Position numbers and translations under genes: made by a program
The notes under the pieces: model-generated
What the model was told of the DNA's origin: nothing
The model's input: the letters and a program-made list of their open reading frames with translations, nothing else
The model's database searches: none
Source: JBBTCX01 sp964494205
GTDB lineage: Bacteria; Planctomycetota; Phycisphaerae; UBA1845
NCBI GenBank assembly: GCA_964494205.1
Contig: CAZBRD010000004.1
Coordinates: 278,568-342,567 of the forward strand
Direction of reading: 5' to 3'
Length of the DNA: 64,000 nucleotides
Shown here: piece by piece, positions 61,145 to 64,000 of the stretch
Numbering within the stretch: the stretch's first letter is position 1
Layout of the letters: every line of letters begins with the position of its first letter

Positions 61145-61297
61145 GGACTTCCTCCTTTTGAAATTCACCGTGAATGTTGGTGGGCAATGTTTGCCAAATT
61201 TGACGGGTGCTGCGGCGACGAGTTTGCCCCGCGCTGGATGGACACTCTCACCAGTTAGCGAATTTGATGACAAACAATCGGCTTACGAGGAAACCGA

Positions 61298-63373
61298 CTA
61301 TTCAGGCAACTCCCTCGAAATCAATTGTGCAGTCCCAGCCGTGCGGTTCACCAGAATTCGAGCTTCATAGTTCAGGCCATCCCTGCACGTGGCATCGCCA
61401 CCCTGCCAACCAAAATACGGTCTGTAGAAATCGTCGTGCAACACTCTCGCACCGTCCATCAGAAGATTGAAGGAGAACCAGGATGCATGATTCGGTTTCC
61501 CGCAATCAGAACTCACCCGAAAGATGAGCGTCTGCGTTCCTGTGAGTGGAACAAGTTGGTCGAGATTCAACGTCGTGTTCGTCCCGGTACTATAGGGCCC
61601 GGCGATTTGGTTATTTGTATTTCCGAGATAGACGCGCAGAGTTTCAAGGGGGTTGATAATCTGCAGTTGAATCGATCCTCGCTCGGCAATGGTTCGGCAA
61701 TCGAGACTCTGGTATTCAGTGTCCAACGACGTTTGCGGGGTCGAATTATCCGAAAGGTATCTGAGTGAATAGGCCACGGGAACCGCTGGGCTTGCAAGTG
61801 AAAATGTGGTCACCCGGTTGTTGGTGATGATCTCCTTGATCTTGTCAAAAATTTGGTCTGCCGGAGCGGTGATCGGCTGGAGCGAAGTGTTGGCGTCGCC
61901 GCCGCGAACCGAATAAGAAACAGTCGAGTTGCTCATGATTTGTTTGTATGTCAGCCCACTGCTCAATTCGACTTTGGCAGCGCCCTCAAAATTGCCTGCG
62001 GCCTTGAGCGCAGCCTCGACATAGTTGGAGCCATAGCTCGATTGCACGAAGAAGTAGACCTGACGGCCATAACTCACATTGGAGACATAGAGCGGCGGAT
62101 TATCCGCACCGATTTGCCCATCGGGGTCTTCAAAGCATTCCCCATCTTTGAACACGGAAAACGGACGATCGGGTGGAGGAAAAGTCACCGAGTAATAGAC
62201 CTGGTTGAATCGCGCTACGACGTTGTTCTTGTAACTATCGCTTCCCACAGACAAGCTGGCCGCAATACTCACTGGCACGGGTGCTACCGTCACATCGATT
62301 CCGACCTTGAAGGCCCATTGACTGGAAGAATACGCTTGGTCGGAAAGGAAAGTGAAATTAGCCGCCGTCGCTTGTGCCATATCTTGATGAAAACGATCGT
62401 TCAATGCCTGACTGACGTTGGCGAGACTGATCTCGCTGACGGGAACGTTTACATTTCCCAGCGTCAGCCCGGAAATGGTGAGCGTCGACCCCGCCCGCGG
62501 TATGGTGATGGGTCGCAAACCCCTTCCGTCAAAGTAACTTGCCCCTTGCACGAGTGAACCAGGATAAATGTACTCTGAATCGGCAATCATCAGTGCGTTA
62601 TCCAGCGTCAACGGCGCTGATTCCCGGTGCGTTTGCGTGCGACACTCCACAAACCCCGCGTGGCTTGAGTTCAGATCGGGACAGGAAGCGAGCGTCATAC
62701 CGCTTGTATCGCGACAGATGGGTGCAGTCGCCGGATCTGAAGACGACATGCTCATGTTCAAAGGAAGCGATTTATTTTTCGCTGCACTGAGATTGTCGCT
62801 TCCGCTCGCATCAGGGCATTGCGACGGTGGCGCCTGAAGCAATAATGACTCCGGATAATACTCAAGAACCTGGCTATCAACCGTTGCAGTTTCGCCGGTT
62901 GGAACCACCGAGCACGTCGGTGGAACGATTCGTCTCAGTTCGAGATCACTATCGTCCTCGGCATCCACTTCTTTCAATCTGTTCTCTCCTGTAAACTCAA
63001 GGACAAACCCTTCTAAGTCTCCTCCATCGCCTAAAAACTGAACGCGATCGTCAGCATCGAGAACCCCTTCCCCGATTACGCGAGTTGGATCGCAAGGGTC
63101 GACGACTTCAAAACCAATCTTGTCTCGCACCTGTGACGTTTCGTTCAATTGTAGAAATGTGAGCGGAACTCCGTTGACTACAGTGCCGTCTTCATTCCAC
63201 GACGACAACACCCACGACCCAGTGATGCTCTTGGTTGACGGCAGACTTCGATCATCCGCATCACCCGGCGTTGGTCCATCCATGTTGCACGAACAAGTCA
63301 ACAACGAAACACAAACGGGAAGGTGAAGAATGCGGATAAAATCAATGCGTGGATTCTTGTTTGCCGGTCGCAT
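61298..63373 (-). CDS. Cholesterol-dependent cytolysin-like lipoprotein
   Basis: 691 residues, pore-forming toxin family. Lipoprotein signal ends LLTCSCN. Residues about 50-150 form a small lipocalin-like domain (SITGSWVLSSWNEDG). The CDC core follows: SEYIYPGSLVQGA (about 265), RPITIPRAGSTLTISG, VYYSVTFPPPDRPF, PPLYVSNVSYGRQVYFFVQ, VEAALKAA, the paired Gly in VSYSVRGGDANTS (about 490), and VPVAYSLRYLSDN. The C-terminal region after TEYQSL is short and differs from CDC domain 4; the Trp-rich undecapeptide is absent. AAAGGAAAC precedes ATG 63373. Membrane target and role are unknown. Confidence 0.88.
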   Translation of the reverse strand: MRPANKNPRIDFIRILHLPVCVSLLTCSCNMDGPTPGDADDRSLPSTKSITGSWVLSSWNEDGTVVNGVPLTFLQLNETSQVRDKIGFEVVDPCDPTRVIGEGVLDADDRVQFLGDGGDLEGFVLEFTGENRLKEVDAEDDSDLELRRIVPPTCSVVPTGETATVDSQVLEYYPESLLLQAPPSQCPDASGSDNLSAAKNKSLPLNMSMSSSDPATAPICRDTSGMTLASCPDLNSSHAGFVECRTQTHRESAPLTLDNALMIADSEYIYPGSLVQGASYFDGRGLRPITIPRAGSTLTISGLTLGNVNVPVSEISLANVSQALNDRFHQDMAQATAANFTFLSDQAYSSSQWAFKVGIDVTVAPVPVSIAASLSVGSDSYKNNVVARFNQVYYSVTFPPPDRPFSVFKDGECFEDPDGQIGADNPPLYVSNVSYGRQVYFFVQSSYGSNYVEAALKAAGNFEGAAKVELSSGLTYKQIMSNSTVSYSVRGGDANTSLQPITAPADQIFDKIKEIITNNRVTTFSLASPAVPVAYSLRYLSDNSTPQTSLDTEYQSLDCRTIAERGSIQLQIINPLETLRVYLGNTNNQIAGPYSTGTNTTLNLDQLVPLTGTQTLIFRVSSDCGKPNHASWFSFNLLMDGARVLHDDFYRPYFGWQGGDATCRDGLNYEARILVNRTAGTAQLISRELPE

Positions 63374-64000
63374 GATGTTTCCTTTCAAAGACAGGACTGG
63401 GACTCTGACCATGATTCTCATTCTCTTTCCGCGCAAGTGTCAAGAGAGCAAGTCAACAAATTTGACTTTTGCGGCCGCACAAATAGACAGGGAGAGTGAG
63501 TTGCACCGACGGTGATACGATCGTTTTCAATAGGCTGGATGATACTTGAAAACTAAAGTATCCGTTTCGAAGCATCGGTCGAGGATCGATTTGCCGCCAT
63601 ACATTAATTGATTACAACAAAAAGACGTGCCCAAGCCTACTCGCCCCCAAGTGAGCGCGTGTGTTGTTATTGTGGTGGACTGCTTAGGAATGCACCATGA
63701 CAACCATTGCGCGCCGACATTTTGAAGTCCTTAACCCCACCTCGCCGACTCGCCAGAGCGATTCTGCGCGAAATAAAAATTCCTACCGCAAATTCCTCGA
63801 TTCCAGCGTCCCAGCCGAGGAAAATGCCTGCGCCGCGCAAGAACGAAGAGATTCCGACAGTTTTTTTCGGGTCAAAAACGAGGATTTGCCAGCATGCGCA
63901 GCAAAAGACATGCGCGATTTCAGGTCACTCTAGTGGACTGTTTCACTTAACAGTCCGTTGAAAAACCCTGCTTTTCACGCGGCGGATCGATTGAACATGG
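63374..64000. other. No gene recognised; hairpin near window edge
   Basis: No convincing frame was found. A 78-codon plus-strand frame from 63697 reads as low-complexity charged sequence and is probably not a gene. A perfect 8-bp hairpin GGACTGTT/AACAGTCC with a 6-base loop lies at 63935-63956, followed by GTTGAAAAACCC, a sequence type seen at ends of some insertion elements. The window ends before this can be resolved. Confidence 0.4.

Noticed and set aside
63697..63933. 78-codon plus-strand frame near the right edge
   Set aside because: No ribosome-binding site, low-complexity charged sequence, and an adjoining hairpin suggest non-coding or mobile-element-flanking DNA.

Overview
The window is chromosomal DNA of a bacterium that is most likely a planctomycete (Planctomycetota). 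The reasons are the conserved block dnaB-rplI-ssb-rpsF-pth-rplY-prs-glmU ending in a tRNA-Gln, a Tat-exported DUF1501 protein, a HEAT-repeat protein, DUF4331/DUF4198 proteins, several small lipoproteins with little homology, and many short palindromic repeats between genes. The DNA looks moderately GC-rich. No rRNA, CRISPR array or replication origin was seen.

Layout. 1-7118 (minus): a YceI-like lipoprotein cut by the left edge, then the replication/translation/nucleotide block and tRNA-Gln. 7119-12362: a gene-poor stretch with hairpins, a small lipoprotein, a membrane protein coupled to a HEAT-repeat protein, and two membrane-anchored proteins of unknown function. 12416-18846 (minus): metH, a UDP-glucuronate decarboxylase, a DegT/DnrJ aminotransferase and a DUF486 membrane protein. 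18955-25044 (plus): DUF423, gatC-gatA, a GNAT, an amidohydrolase and a secreted endonuclease I. 25124-28205 (minus): gap-pgk-rpe. 28497-34607: a secreted phospholipase C-like protein, a formyltransferase, an ECF sigma factor with a ChrR-type cupin anti-sigma, and divergent DUF4331 and DUF4198 proteins. 34631-40901: trpG/pabA-hemW, FHA protein, DUF1501 protein, a DUF4344-like protease and a 50-residue basic protein. 40960-44263: an accessory patch with a tandem palindromic repeat block and a double-HNH nuclease gene split by an IS5-family element. 44281-46731 (minus): hpd and hmgA for tyrosine/homogentisate breakdown. 46964-59759: a second ECF/anti-sigma pair, YbjQ, ligA, a C2H2 zinc-finger DNA-binding protein, an AarF/ABC1 kinase-like protein, aminopeptidase P, a sugar transferase, 5-FCL, rarA and glmS. 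59796-63373 (minus): three lipoproteins, the largest a cholesterol-dependent-cytolysin-like protein. 63374-64000: no gene recognised; a hairpin lies near the edge.

Two observations stand out. First, several families of short palindromes occur both between genes and, in frame, inside conserved proteins (ligA twice, metH in both interdomain linkers, the amidohydrolase once). They resemble in concept the Rickettsia palindromic elements and seem to have built new linker peptides in housekeeping enzymes. Second, the window encodes a CDC-family pore-forming lipoprotein without a recognisable undecapeptide. Removing the IS5-family element and one target copy on paper restores one open frame with two HNH domains.
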